Source: an uncultured Pelagibacteraceae bacterium (GTDB lineage Bacteria; Pseudomonadota; Alphaproteobacteria; Pelagibacterales; Pelagibacteraceae). Taken from it: 52,437 nucleotides of DNA. The notes beneath the pieces were generated by a model that saw only the letters and a program-made list of their open reading frames with translations, searched no databases and was not told where the DNA came from. Both the position numbers and the translations under genes were made by a program. Shown here one piece after another: positions 1 to 9,853 of this stretch (its first letter is position 1; every line of letters begins with the position of its first letter). Where the stretch lies: the NCBI GenBank assembly GCA_902545555.1, contig CACCGK010000002.1, positions 84,602 through 137,038 on the forward strand, written 5' to 3'.

Positions 1-2
1 AT

Positions 3-221
3 CTAGCTGGCAAATCTCTTACTTCATTTAATGTATTTCTTTTTTCTGGAACTTTTTTTATCCAGTGGGGGATAGGATTGGTAATTGATATATGTAGTAA
101 TAAAGGATTTGACATTGTAAGTAGTTATAGAATTTCATTTTCTGTATTTTTAATTCTTTGTGTATTAAGTTATATTTTTTTTATCTATTTAAATAAAAAA
201 AAATATGAAAATAAAACGTAG
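3..221 (+). CDS. C-terminal fragment of a membrane transporter (MFS-like), 5' end outside window
   Basis: Frame-3 reading is open from the window edge to TAG at 219-221: LAGKSLTSFNVFLFSGTFFIQWGIGLVIDIC...FSVFLILCVLSYIFFIYLNKKK; hydrophobic TM segments. Confidence 0.55.
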   Translation, partial: LAGKSLTSFNVFLFSGTFFIQWGIGLVIDICSNKGFDIVSSYRISFSVFLILCVLSYIFFIYLNKKKYENKT

Positions 222-1023
222 GAATTTTTTTTTGGAATTATTTATTGGTATTGTAGCTATTTACTTAATCGTTTTAATTTTCTTATTCTTTTTTCAAAGA
301 AATTTAATGTATCATCCTGATGAGAATAATTATTCTGGAGATAATTTAGAAGTTAACATTGAAAAAGTTACCATCAAAACAACTGATAATATTAATCTTT
401 TAGGCTGGTTTCATAATAAAAATTTAAAAAGTTATAAAACAATAGTTTATTTTCACGGAAATGCAGGGACACTTGAAAACAGAATCCATAAATTAAATCA
501 TTTTAAAGACATGGATGTTAATTTTTTAATTATTGCATGGAGAGGGTTTAGTGGCAATAAAGGAAAACCAAGTGAGGAGGGTCTTTATACAGATGGTGCT
601 AGTGCAATAAACTGGCTTAAAGAAAAAGGTCTTAATGAAGAAGATATAATTATTTATGGAGAGTCATTAGGAACTGGCATTGCTACTGAAATTACTCAGA
701 ATAAAAATTTTGCAGGATTAATATTAGAAACGCCCTTCACATCAATGATAGAGGCTGCGAAAAATTTTTATCCATATATTCCAGTAGGTTTAATTTTAAA
801 AGATAAGTATGAAAATAATGAAAAAATTAAAAATATTAATATTCCAGTATTAGTAATGCACGGTGAGGCTGACCAAATAGTTCCATTTTGGATGGGTAAA
901 AAAATTTTTAATTTAGCAAGTGAGCCTAAATATTCATATTTTACAAAATATGACGATCATATGATGGAATATGATGATAAACTTGTATTAGCTCTTAAAT
1001 CATTTGTTGATGGTTTAAATTAA
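205..1023 (+). CDS. alpha/beta hydrolase (BEM46/serine aminopeptidase S33-like), membrane anchored
   Basis: N-terminal TM segment, YFHGNAGT oxyanion motif, GESLGTG nucleophile elbow, HGEADQIVP acid, DDHM histidine. Confidence 0.85.
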   Translation: MKIKRRNFFLELFIGIVAIYLIVLIFLFFFQRNLMYHPDENNYSGDNLEVNIEKVTIKTTDNINLLGWFHNKNLKSYKTIVYFHGNAGTLENRIHKLNHFKDMDVNFLIIAWRGFSGNKGKPSEEGLYTDGASAINWLKEKGLNEEDIIIYGESLGTGIATEITQNKNFAGLILETPFTSMIEAAKNFYPYIPVGLILKDKYENNEKIKNINIPVLVMHGEADQIVPFWMGKKIFNLASEPKYSYFTKYDDHMMEYDDKLVLALKSFVDGLN

Positions 1024-1071
1024 GCCATAATCTAAACAAAGATAATTCAAATTTTTTTTTTAAGTTAATTT

Positions 1072-1635
1072 ATGAAAAATTTTTTCTTATTTTTTATTAT
1101 CTTGTTTTCTTTAAATAATTTATCAAATGCCAAAGAAAATTTAGCATCTGTAGACAGCCTTTTTCATATTGATCAAATGAATTCACACGATGAAAATTTT
1201 GCATTATATTTTAAAACCCGTGAAAAAGCTGTCTTAGCTCGAGGAGAAAATTCAAATTATATTAATGATTTTCCAAAAGATCTTTATATTTATAACTATA
1301 AAACGAAAGAGTCTTTGCCATTGATTTCTTATGAATGGTTTCCCAAAACTGCAAAATATTATTTACAGGAATATGATTTTCCAGTTTTTCCAGATGATTT
1401 TGCATATTATCTTTTAAAAGATAATAAAACTTTAGTGATGATTAGTGCTGTAAAAAGTTTAAAAGCTAATTTTAAATTTGATATAATTGAGAAAAAACTA
1501 GAGCTTTATCCTGTAAATGGAAAATTTGATTTTATTATTTCTTCGATAGCCAAAAATTGTGGACATTATGAATTTAAAGAACACTACAAATGTAGTTTTT
1601 ATAAACCTTTAATTTCAAGTACTTTAATTAATTAA
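1072..1635 (+). CDS. hypothetical secreted protein
   Basis: ORF with N-terminal signal peptide (MKNFFLFFIILFSLNNLSNA); no recognised family. Confidence 0.6.
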   Translation: MKNFFLFFIILFSLNNLSNAKENLASVDSLFHIDQMNSHDENFALYFKTREKAVLARGENSNYINDFPKDLYIYNYKTKESLPLISYEWFPKTAKYYLQEYDFPVFPDDFAYYLLKDNKTLVMISAVKSLKANFKFDIIEKKLELYPVNGKFDFIISSIAKNCGHYEFKEHYKCSFYKPLISSTLIN

Positions 1636-2545
1636 TTTGAGTAAATGCCTCTGCGAATTTTTCGGCCTCAAAAATTTGTAAATCATCTTCTTTTTCACCT
1701 AATCCAAGTGCAATAATTGGTAGTTTATATTTTTTAGCAACAGCTAAAAGAATACCTCCTTTTGCTGTGCCATCTAATTTTGTCATAATAAGACCAGTTA
1801 TCGGAATAATTTTGTTAAATTCTTCAACTTGATTAATTACATTTTGGCCAGAAGTTGCATCCAAAACTAAAATAACATCATGTGGAGCATCAGGATCAAT
1901 TTTTTTAGTAACGTTTGCAATTTTTTTATATTCTTCCATCAAATTTTTTTTATTTTGTAATCTTCCAGCTGTATCAATTAAAACTTGATTGAAATCATTA
2001 TTTAATGCCTCTTCAATAGCCTTATAAGTGACTGATGCAGGATCAGAACCTTGAGATGATTTTGTAATTTGAACATCAACTTTCTTTGCCCAATTTTCTA
2101 GTTGTTCTATAGCTGCTGCTCTAAAAGTATCTGATGCAGCTAGCATTACCTTGTTTCCATTACCCTTTAATATTTTGCTTATTTTGCCAATAGTAGTTGT
2201 CTTTCCAACACCATTGACACCTGAAATTAATGTTGCATTTAATTTTTCTTTTTTTTTGAAGAATTCAATATTTTCTAAAGGTTTCATAATTGAAATAATA
2301 TAATTTTTTAAAATATTATTTATTTCGTCTGTTAAATCTTTATTGGGATCAATTTTTGTTTGAGAAATTATTTCTCTTATTTCTGAAGCCGAAACAATAC
2401 CAACATCGGATTGAATTAAGTAATCTTCAATTTTGTCTAGTGTTTTGTCATCAATCTCTTTTTTTACAACTATATCTCTTAAACCTGTTGTAAAAGCTGA
2501 GGCACTTTTTTTAAAACCTGATTTAAATTTTTCAAAAATTCCCAT
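1628..2545 (-). CDS. ftsY: signal recognition particle receptor FtsY
   Basis: SRP GTPase motifs GVNGVGKTTTIGK, DTFRAAA, DTAGRL, TKLDGTAKGG. Confidence 0.95.
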   Translation of the reverse strand: MGIFEKFKSGFKKSASAFTTGLRDIVVKKEIDDKTLDKIEDYLIQSDVGIVSASEIREIISQTKIDPNKDLTDEINNILKNYIISIMKPLENIEFFKKKEKLNATLISGVNGVGKTTTIGKISKILKGNGNKVMLAASDTFRAAAIEQLENWAKKVDVQITKSSQGSDPASVTYKAIEEALNNDFNQVLIDTAGRLQNKKNLMEEYKKIANVTKKIDPDAPHDVILVLDATSGQNVINQVEEFNKIIPITGLIMTKLDGTAKGGILLAVAKKYKLPIIALGLGEKEDDLQIFEAEKFAEAFTQIN

Positions 2546-3369
2546 TAAATTTTAAAATTTATCTCCTCAATATCTGAAACTGGTCCTTTCATATGAATAC
2601 TATTGTTTTCATCAATTGAAATTGTCAATCTACCTGTAGAAAATTCAATATCCACTTTATCATTTACCAGTCCGTTTTGTTTTGCGGCAAAAGCTGTTGC
2701 GCAAGCTGCAGTTCCACAAGCTTTGGTAAGCCCAGCTCCTCTTTCCCACACTCTAACTTTTATCAATTCTTTGTTAACAACAGTTGCTAAAGTAACATTA
2801 CATTTTTCTGGAAATAGTGAGTGGGTTTCAATCCTTGGTCCAATTTTTTCAATTTCAAAATTTTCGTTATTATCAACAAAAAAAACTACATGTGGGTTTC
2901 CAACATTTACAGCAGTTCCGCCAGAAAATTCGTTATTATTTTTGTCATTAATTTTAATTCCTAAATTATTCGTATTTAATTCTTTAGACAATGGAATCTC
3001 ATCCCATTTTGTTTTTACAACACCTATTTCTGTAGAAACCATTTTTTCTCCAACAATATTTGATTTTAATTTGCCAGATAAAGTTGTTAAGACAATTTCT
3101 TTTTTGTTATTTTCTTTGCCTAATAAATCAGCAATACATCTTGTACCATTTCCACATGCACCAGACATTCCTCCATCTGAATTATAAAATTCTAGTGAAG
3201 CATCTGAAATATCATTTTTTTTAATCACTATTAGTTGATCACAACCAATAAAATTTCTGTCACAAATCTTTATTATTTGCTCTTTTGTCAAATTTGTAAT
3301 TGTTTGCCTATTATCTATGATGACGAAATCATTACCTAAACCATCCATTTTAAAAGCTTTAATATCCAT
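2545..3369 (-). CDS. dapF: diaminopimelate epimerase
   Basis: GNDFVIID start, GACGNGTRC and ACGTAACATA active-site cysteine motifs. Confidence 0.95.
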   Translation of the reverse strand: MDIKAFKMDGLGNDFVIIDNRQTITNLTKEQIIKICDRNFIGCDQLIVIKKNDISDASLEFYNSDGGMSGACGNGTRCIADLLGKENNKKEIVLTTLSGKLKSNIVGEKMVSTEIGVVKTKWDEIPLSKELNTNNLGIKINDKNNNEFSGGTAVNVGNPHVVFFVDNNENFEIEKIGPRIETHSLFPEKCNVTLATVVNKELIKVRVWERGAGLTKACGTAACATAFAAKQNGLVNDKVDIEFSTGRLTISIDENNSIHMKGPVSDIEEINFKI

Positions 3370-3424
3370 ATATAGATATTTAACTTATTTATTGACTTTT
3401 TGAACCTCTATTATAGGTTGATGC

Positions 3425-3529
3425 CGTTTTCGCAAAAACATTAACTTTGCGGTGTCTTTGGAAACAAAGAGATCGACACTAGTCAGCGAGGGTTCGCCCA
3501 CTAGTGTATTACTGCTATGCGTAATAAAT
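3425..3529 (+). ncRNA. structured leader upstream of ffh (candidate cis-regulatory RNA, 'ffh' motif type)
   Basis: Chain of hairpins ending 3 nt before the ffh ATG: CGCAAA(3431-3436)/TTTGCG(3446-3451); TCTTTG-GAAA-CAAAGA (3455-3470); ACACTAGT(3476-3483)/ACTAGTGT(3500-3507) enclosing GCGA-GGGT-TCGC; TATTAC(3507-3512)/GTAATA(3521-3526). Confidence 0.7.
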
Positions 3530-4888
3530 ATGTTTGAAAATTTAACAAATAAATTTGAAGAAATTTTTTCTTCTCTGAAAAAGGCACCTTCACTTGATGA
3601 AGCTCAAGTAGATGAAGGTTTAAGGGGTATTAGGCAAGCCTTACTTGAAGCAGATGTCTCTTTGGATGTTGCAAAAGATTTTATTGAAAAAGTTAAGCCA
3701 AAAGCATTAGGCCAAGAGATAATAAGGTCTACCTCACCTGGAGATATGGTTGTTAAAATTGTTTATGACGAACTCGTAAATTTACTAGGCTCCACAAATA
3801 ATGAAATAAACTTAAATGCAGTCCCACCTGTACCAATGATGTTAGTTGGATTACAAGGTTCAGGTAAAACGACAACAACAGCAAAATTAGCAAAATTTTT
3901 AGAAACTAATAAAAAGAAAAAAGTAATGATGGTCAGTTTGGACATTTATAGACCAGCTGCACAAGAGCAACTAAGATCTTTAGGTGAACAGAATAATATT
4001 TTAACTTTACCTATTATAGATGGCCAACAACCTGCGGATATTTGTAGAAGAGCAATAAGTGCCGCTAATTTAAATGGAGCTGAAATAATTTTATTTGATA
4101 CTGCTGGTAGAACTCAAATCGATTTACAAATGATGAGTGAGATTAAGCAAATCGAGGCTGTCGTTAATCCAACAGAAACTTTCTTAGTTGCAGACTCTTT
4201 AACAGGTCAAGTTGCTGCCTCAGTGGCAAAAGAATTTAAAAATACAGTTAATTTATCTGGAATTATCCTAACCAGAGCAGATGGTGATGCAAGAGGTGGA
4301 GCTGCAGTGAGTATGAAATATGTTTCAAACGTTCCAATTAAATTTTTAGGGATAGGAGAAAAAATAGATAATCTTGAAGTATTCCATCCAGATAGAATTG
4401 CAAACAGAATACTTGGAATGGGGGATATCGTATCCCTTGTAGAAAAGGCGGCTCAAGATTTAGGAGAAGAAAATCTTAAAAAAGCCGAGGAAGATTTAAA
4501 AAAAGGTCAATTCTCTATGGAAAATTATTTATCTCAATTAAGACAAATGAAAAAAATGGGCGGTATTGAGGGAATTATGTCTTTTATGCCAGGAGTTTCT
4601 AAAATTAAATCTCAAATGGACTCAGCAGGAATTGATGAAAGTATAATTACTAAAAATGAAGCTATTATTTTATCAATGACAAAAAAAGAAAGAGAGAACC
4701 CAAAAATAATTGATGGTTCTAGAAAAAAAAGAATTGCTAATGGCTCTGGCACAGATCCGGCCACTATCAATAAATTGCTTAAGCAATTTAAAATGATGTC
4801 TGAAATGATGAAAAAGATGTCAAAAGGAAATCTGAAAGGTATGTCTGATAAAGGTATACCGCCAGAGCTATTTAACCAATTAAAGTAA
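3530..4888 (+). CDS. ffh: signal recognition particle protein Ffh
   Basis: [13 protein letters not shown] start at 3530 (the ORF-track start at 3452 extends into the RNA leader); [33 protein letters not shown]-terminal Met-rich M domain. Confidence 0.96.
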   Translation: MFENLTNKFEEIFSSLKKAPSLDEAQVDEGLRGIRQALLEADVSLDVAKDFIEKVKPKALGQEIIRSTSPGDMVVKIVYDELVNLLGSTNNEINLNAVPPVPMMLVGLQGSGKTTTTAKLAKFLETNKKKKVMMVSLDIYRPAAQEQLRSLGEQNNILTLPIIDGQQPADICRRAISAANLNGAEIILFDTAGRTQIDLQMMSEIKQIEAVVNPTETFLVADSLTGQVAASVAKEFKNTVNLSGIILTRADGDARGGAAVSMKYVSNVPIKFLGIGEKIDNLEVFHPDRIANRILGMGDIVSLVEKAAQDLGEENLKKAEEDLKKGQFSMENYLSQLRQMKKMGGIEGIMSFMPGVSKIKSQMDSAGIDESIITKNEAIILSMTKKERENPKIIDGSRKKRIANGSGTDPATINKLLKQFKMMSEMMKKMSKGNLKGMSDKGIPPELFNQLK

Positions 4889-4901
4889 AAAAGGAGAAGA
4901 A

Positions 4902-5414
4902 ATGTTAAAATTAAGATTATCAAGAGGTGGAACAAAAAAACGTCCTGTTTATAAAGTTGTTGTTGCTGACAGTCGTTTTGCAAGAGATGGAAGATTTATA
5001 GAAAAGGTTGGTTTCTTTAATCCTCTATTACCAAAAGAGAAAAAAGAAAGAGTGGGCCTAGAAGCTGAGAGAATTAAATATTGGCTTGGTCAAGGAGCTC
5101 AACCAACAACTAGAGTAGCAAGAATTTTAGGTGAGAACGAACTAATGCCTATGCCTGCAAATGGAAATAATCCAAATAAAGCAGTGCCAAAAAAAGAGAG
5201 AAATAAAAAAGAAGAGGATAATAAAGAAGCTCCTAAAGCAGAAGCAGCTCCAGCAGCAGAAGCTCCTAAGGAAGCAGCTCCTAAAGCAGAAGCAGCTCCT
5301 AAAGCAGAAGCTCCTAAGGAAGAAGCTTCTAAAGCAGAAGCAGCTCCAGCAGCAGAAGCTCCTAAGGAAGCAGCTCCTAAAGCAGAAGCAGCTCCAGCAG
5401 AGGAAAAAAAATAA
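4902..5414 (+). CDS. rpsP: 30S ribosomal protein S16 with long Ala/Pro/Lys/Glu-rich C-terminal repeat tail
   Basis: [26 protein letters not shown]16 signature; tail of [17 protein letters not shown] repeats. Confidence 0.95.
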   Translation: MLKLRLSRGGTKKRPVYKVVVADSRFARDGRFIEKVGFFNPLLPKEKKERVGLEAERIKYWLGQGAQPTTRVARILGENELMPMPANGNNPNKAVPKKERNKKEEDNKEAPKAEAAPAAEAPKEAAPKAEAAPKAEAPKEEASKAEAAPAAEAPKEAAPKAEAAPAEEKK

Positions 5415-5428
5415 TTTAAAGATTATTT

Positions 5429-6115
5429 ATGTGGCAAGCTCAAGTGTTTACACTGTATCCAGAGATTTTCCCTGGTCCTTTATCTAAAGGACTTTATGGA
5501 AAAGCTTTATCAAATAATTTATGGAAACTTAAAGTTGTAAACATAAGAGATGCAGCTGACGACAAACATAAAACAGTAGATGATACACCTTATGGGGGTG
5601 GTTCAGGGATGTTGTTAAAAGCAGATGTTCTTGCAAAGTCTTTAGATGAAAACAAAAATGAAAGTGAGAGAATTTTATACTTATCGCCAAAAGGAAAAAA
5701 ATTTGATCAAAATTTAGCAAAAGAGCTAGCTAATGAAAAATCTCTGTCTTTAATTTGTGGTCATTTTGAAGGTGTGGACGAAAGAATACTTTCAACAAGA
5801 AATATTGAGGAAATTAGTATTGGAGATTATGTTTTGTCAGGCGGGGAGTCAGCAGCATATGTAGTTATAGATAGTATTTTAAGATTGCTGCCAGGTGTAT
5901 TAGGAAATGAAAACTCTAAATTAGATGAAACCTTTGAAAATGGTCTTCTAGAGTACCCTCAGTATACAAAACCTCAAATTTGGGAGGAAAAAGCTGTGCC
6001 AGACGTACTATTATCAGGTGATCATAATAAAATTAAACACTGGCGTTTATCTCAATCTGAGGCTATAACACGCGACCGAAGACCAGATTTATGGGAAAAA
6101 TATAAGAAGAACTAA
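5429..6115 (+). CDS. trmD: tRNA (guanine-N1)-methyltransferase TrmD
   Basis: [42 protein letters not shown] motifs. Confidence 0.96.
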   Translation: MWQAQVFTLYPEIFPGPLSKGLYGKALSNNLWKLKVVNIRDAADDKHKTVDDTPYGGGSGMLLKADVLAKSLDENKNESERILYLSPKGKKFDQNLAKELANEKSLSLICGHFEGVDERILSTRNIEEISIGDYVLSGGESAAYVVIDSILRLLPGVLGNENSKLDETFENGLLEYPQYTKPQIWEEKAVPDVLLSGDHNKIKHWRLSQSEAITRDRRPDLWEKYKKN

Positions 6116-6131
6116 CTTGATAAATATTAAC

Positions 6132-6707
6132 ATGAAAACAATTGAAGAAATAAACCAACATAACGTTAACAAAATTCTTTCAGAGAAAAAAATTCCAGGA
6201 TTTTATCCTGGAGATGTTGTTAAGGTTGGTGTGAGAATTACCGAGGGTAAAAAAGAGAGAATTCAATATTTTGAGGGAGTATGTATTGCTAAAAAAAGCA
6301 GAGACCTAAACTCATCTTTTACGGTTAGAAAAATTTCATTTGGAGAGGGTGTTGAGAGAACTTTTCCTTTATTTGGAACTTTAATTGATTCAATTAAGGT
6401 TATTAGATCAGGTAAAGTAAGAAGAGCAAAACTTTATTATCTAAGAGATAGAACTGGTAAATCAGCAAGAATTGCAGAAAAAATTAGAAAAAAAATTGGT
6501 ATTGATATAGAAGCAAAACCAGAAACAGTTACAGAGGAAAATGTAGCTCCTGCAGTAGAAGCACCTAAAGAAGAAGCTCCTAAAGCAGAAGCAGCACCTA
6601 AAGAAGAAGCTCCTAAAGCAGAAGCAGCACCTAAAGAAGAAGTGGCTCCAGCAGCAGAAGCTCCTAAAGAAGAACAAAAATCAGAAAGCTCTACAGAAAA
6701 AAAATAA
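6132..6707 (+). CDS. rplS: 50S ribosomal protein L19 with Ala/Pro/Lys/Glu-rich C-terminal repeat tail
   Basis: [46 protein letters not shown]; tail [17 protein letters not shown] repeats; ATG at 6132 preferred over the TTG at 6117. Confidence 0.95.
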   Translation: MKTIEEINQHNVNKILSEKKIPGFYPGDVVKVGVRITEGKKERIQYFEGVCIAKKSRDLNSSFTVRKISFGEGVERTFPLFGTLIDSIKVIRSGKVRRAKLYYLRDRTGKSARIAEKIRKKIGIDIEAKPETVTEENVAPAVEAPKEEAPKAEAAPKEEAPKAEAAPKEEVAPAAEAPKEEQKSESSTEKK

Positions 6708-6718
6708 TTTTTTTTTCA

Positions 6719-8122
6719 ATGTCTACAACATTATACGATAAAATTTGGAACGATCATCTAGTTGATCAACAAGATGATGGTACATCTTTACTTTTTGTAG
6801 ATAGACATTTAATTCATGAGGTGACAAGCCCCCAAGCTTTTGAAGGATTAAGAAATTCTAATAGAAAAGTTAGACACCCAAATTTAACTTTAGCAGTTGC
6901 AGATCATAATGTTCCAACAACTGACAGATCAAAAGGTATTTCAGATGAAGAGTCAAAAATTCAAGTAGATACTTTAGAGGCAAATTGTAAAGAATTTGGT
7001 GTTCAGTTATTTGGTATGGATGATAAGAGGCAAGGTATCGTTCATATTATAGGACCTGAGCAGGGTTTTACTCAACCAGGTACAGTTATTGTTTGTGGAG
7101 ACAGTCATACCGCAACGCATGGAGCATTTGGTGCTTTAGCATTTGGAATAGGAACTTCAGAAGTTGAACATGTTTTAGCTACCCAAACACTAGTTCAAAA
7201 GAAAGCTAAAAATTTTAGAATTAATGTTAATGGTGAACTTCCTTTAGGAGTTACTTCTAAAGATGTAATACTTCAAATAATTGGAAAAATAGGTACAGCA
7301 GGCGGAACAGGATCTGTTGTGGAATATGCTGGAGAATTAATAAGATCTTTAAGTGTTGAGCAAAGAATGACTATTTGCAATATGACAATTGAAGGTGGTG
7401 CAAGAGCAGGATTAATTGCACCAGATGAAAAAATTTTTGAATATTTAAAAGGAAAACCAATGTCTCCAAAGGGTGAAAATTGGGATAAAGCTTTAAACTA
7501 TTGGGAAGCTTTAAAAACAGACTCTGATGCTAGTTTTGATAAAGAAATTAGCCTTAATGCAAATGAAATTTTACCTATGATTACATGGGGCACGTCACCA
7601 CAAGACGTAATAACAATTGATGGAAAAGTTCCAAATCCAAATAATGAGACTGATGAAGATAAAAAAAATTCAATTGAAAGAGCTTTAAAGTATATGGGTT
7701 TAAAACCTGACATGGCAGCCAGAGATATAAAAATAGATAAAGTATTTATTGGTAGTTGTACTAATGGCAGAATAGAAGATTTGAGAGAAGCAGCAAAGAT
7801 CTTAAAAGATAAAAAAGTATCATCGCATGTTAATGCTATAGTAGTTCCGGGCTCAGGCTTAGTTAAAGAACAAGCAGAACAAGAAGGACTAGATAAAATT
7901 TTTGTTAGCTCAGGGTTTGAATGGAGAGAACCAGGTTGCTCTATGTGTTTAGCGATGAATGCTGATAAATTAAAACCAGAAGAAAGATGCGCCTCTACAT
8001 CAAATAGAAATTTTGAAGGAAGACAAGGTAGAGGTGGTAGAACCCATCTAGTTAGTCCAGGAATGGCAGCAGCAGCTGCAATTTCAGGTAATTTAGATGA
8101 TGTCAGAAAGTATCAAAATTAA
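6719..8122 (+). CDS. leuC: 3-isopropylmalate dehydratase large subunit
   Basis: [58 protein letters not shown]. Confidence 0.96.
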   Translation: MSTTLYDKIWNDHLVDQQDDGTSLLFVDRHLIHEVTSPQAFEGLRNSNRKVRHPNLTLAVADHNVPTTDRSKGISDEESKIQVDTLEANCKEFGVQLFGMDDKRQGIVHIIGPEQGFTQPGTVIVCGDSHTATHGAFGALAFGIGTSEVEHVLATQTLVQKKAKNFRINVNGELPLGVTSKDVILQIIGKIGTAGGTGSVVEYAGELIRSLSVEQRMTICNMTIEGGARAGLIAPDEKIFEYLKGKPMSPKGENWDKALNYWEALKTDSDASFDKEISLNANEILPMITWGTSPQDVITIDGKVPNPNNETDEDKKNSIERALKYMGLKPDMAARDIKIDKVFIGSCTNGRIEDLREAAKILKDKKVSSHVNAIVVPGSGLVKEQAEQEGLDKIFVSSGFEWREPGCSMCLAMNADKLKPEERCASTSNRNFEGRQGRGGRTHLVSPGMAAAAAISGNLDDVRKYQN

Positions 8123-8728
8123 ATGCAAAAATTTAATAAATTAAAAAGTATCCCAGCTTATTTACCAATTGTAAATATTGACACAGACATGATAATTCCA
8201 AAACAGTTTTTAAAAACTATCAAAAGAACTGGCCTCGGAAAAAATTTGTTTTTTGAAATGAGATATGATGATCAAGGCAAAGAAATAAATGATTTTGTGT
8301 TAAACAAAGATCCATTTAATCAATCTAAAATTTTAATTGCTGGAAAAAACTTTGGATGTGGTTCGTCAAGAGAACATGCTCCTTGGGCTTTATTAGATTT
8401 TGGAATTACTTGTGTAATAAGTTCAAGTTATGCAGATATTTTTTTTAGTAATTGTTTTAAAAATGGAATTTTGCCTATAATCCTTGAAGAAGAAAAAATA
8501 AAAGAGCTATCTGAATACGCAAATAGACAAGAAGAAATTTCTATTGATTTGCAAGAGGAAAAAATAGTTTATGGAAATAATGAGCTAAAATTTGAAGTTG
8601 ATCCATTTAAGAAAAAATGTTTGTTAGAAGGACTTGATGATATCGCTTTATCGTTAAAAAAATCGGAAAAAATAGAAAAGTTTGAAACAAATTTAAAAAA
8701 CGAAAAGCCTTGGGTATTTAATGATTAA
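8123..8728 (+). CDS. leuD: 3-isopropylmalate dehydratase small subunit
   Basis: [37 protein letters not shown]. Confidence 0.96.
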   Translation: MQKFNKLKSIPAYLPIVNIDTDMIIPKQFLKTIKRTGLGKNLFFEMRYDDQGKEINDFVLNKDPFNQSKILIAGKNFGCGSSREHAPWALLDFGITCVISSSYADIFFSNCFKNGILPIILEEEKIKELSEYANRQEEISIDLQEEKIVYGNNELKFEVDPFKKKCLLEGLDDIALSLKKSEKIEKFETNLKNEKPWVFND

Positions 8729-9827
8729 AGTAAAAAAAAGAAAAATACTTTTACTTCCTGGTGATGGTATTGGTCCTGAGGTAATAGCTGAGGTAAAAAA
8801 AATTATTAACTGGTTTAATGATAAAAAATCTTTAGATTTTGAAATTGATCAGGAGCTAGTTGGTGGTTGTTCATATGATAAACACGGTACCCCAATCACT
8901 GATGAGGTTTTTTACAAAGCACTAGAAAGTGAAGTAATTATGCTTGGAGCAGTTGGTGGTCCTACATGGGATAACCTAGAATTTTCCAAAAAACCAGAAA
9001 GAGCATTATTAAAACTTAGAAAAGAACTAAAGCTTTTTGCTAACTTAAGGCCTGCAATTTGTTTTAAACAATTAGTAGATGCTTCAACCCTAAAGCCAGA
9101 GGTAGTTTCAGGACTAGATATAATGATAGTAAGAGAGTTAACGGGTGGAATATATTTTGGTGAACCTAGAGGAATTAAGCCAATTGAAAATGGAGAAAGA
9201 AAAGGAATTAATACACATACTTATACGACTAGTGAAATTATAAGAGTAGCTAGAGTTGCTTTTGATTTAGCAAGAAAAAGATCAAACAAAGTTACATCAT
9301 GTGAAAAGTCAAATGTAATGGAAGCTGGACAATTGTGGAAAGAAGAAGTTAAAGAACTTCATGAAAAAGAATACAAAGATGTAGAGTTAAGCCATATGTT
9401 AGCAGACAATTGTGCTATGCAGCTTTTAAGAAACCCAAAGCAATTTGATGTAATTGTAACCGATAATTTATTTGGGGATATGCTGTCTGATCAAGCCTCG
9501 ATGTTAACTGGATCTTTAGGTCTTTTGCCGTCAGCGTCTTTGGGTGCAAAAAATAAAGATGGTGAGATGAGAGCAATGTATGAGCCAATACATGGATCAG
9601 CTCCTGATATAGCTGGACAAGGTATTGCAAATCCAATTGCTTCTATTTTAAGTTTTGCTATGGCTTTAAGATACTCTTTAGATCTTGATAAAGAAGCAGA
9701 TGTTTTAGAAAAGGCAGTTCAAGATGTTCTAAATGATGGTTTAAGAACAAAAGATATAATGTCAGAAGGCATGAAAGAAACGTCTACTTCAGCAATGGGT
9801 GATGCGATAATTTCAAAATTGCAATAA
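8721..9827 (+). CDS. leuB: 3-isopropylmalate dehydrogenase
   Basis: [55 protein letters not shown]. Confidence 0.96.
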   Translation: MIKVKKRKILLLPGDGIGPEVIAEVKKIINWFNDKKSLDFEIDQELVGGCSYDKHGTPITDEVFYKALESEVIMLGAVGGPTWDNLEFSKKPERALLKLRKELKLFANLRPAICFKQLVDASTLKPEVVSGLDIMIVRELTGGIYFGEPRGIKPIENGERKGINTHTYTTSEIIRVARVAFDLARKRSNKVTSCEKSNVMEAGQLWKEEVKELHEKEYKDVELSHMLADNCAMQLLRNPKQFDVIVTDNLFGDMLSDQASMLTGSLGLLPSASLGAKNKDGEMRAMYEPIHGSAPDIAGQGIANPIASILSFAMALRYSLDLDKEADVLEKAVQDVLNDGLRTKDIMSEGMKETSTSAMGDAIISKLQ

Positions 9828-9853
9828 AACTAGAATTATTTTAAGGTTTAAAT

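Noticed and set aside
2603-3187. 194-aa plus-strand ORF opposite dapF
   Set aside because: Antisense to a well-conserved gene; composition mirrors the dapF codons with no recognisable domain.
3392-3417. sigma70 promoter for ffh (TTGACT...TATTATAGG)
   Set aside because: Spacing between boxes is only 11-14 nt, too short to call confidently.
3425-3529. 4.5S SRP RNA (ffs) or tRNA next to ffh
   Set aside because: No SRP domain IV GGAA tetraloop/internal-loop signature, and no complete cloverleaf despite a GGGTTCGCCC-like hairpin.
5161-5487. 108-aa ORF in the alternate frame of the rpsP tail
   Set aside because: Lys/Gln/Leu low complexity arises from reading the KAEAAP repeat DNA out of frame.
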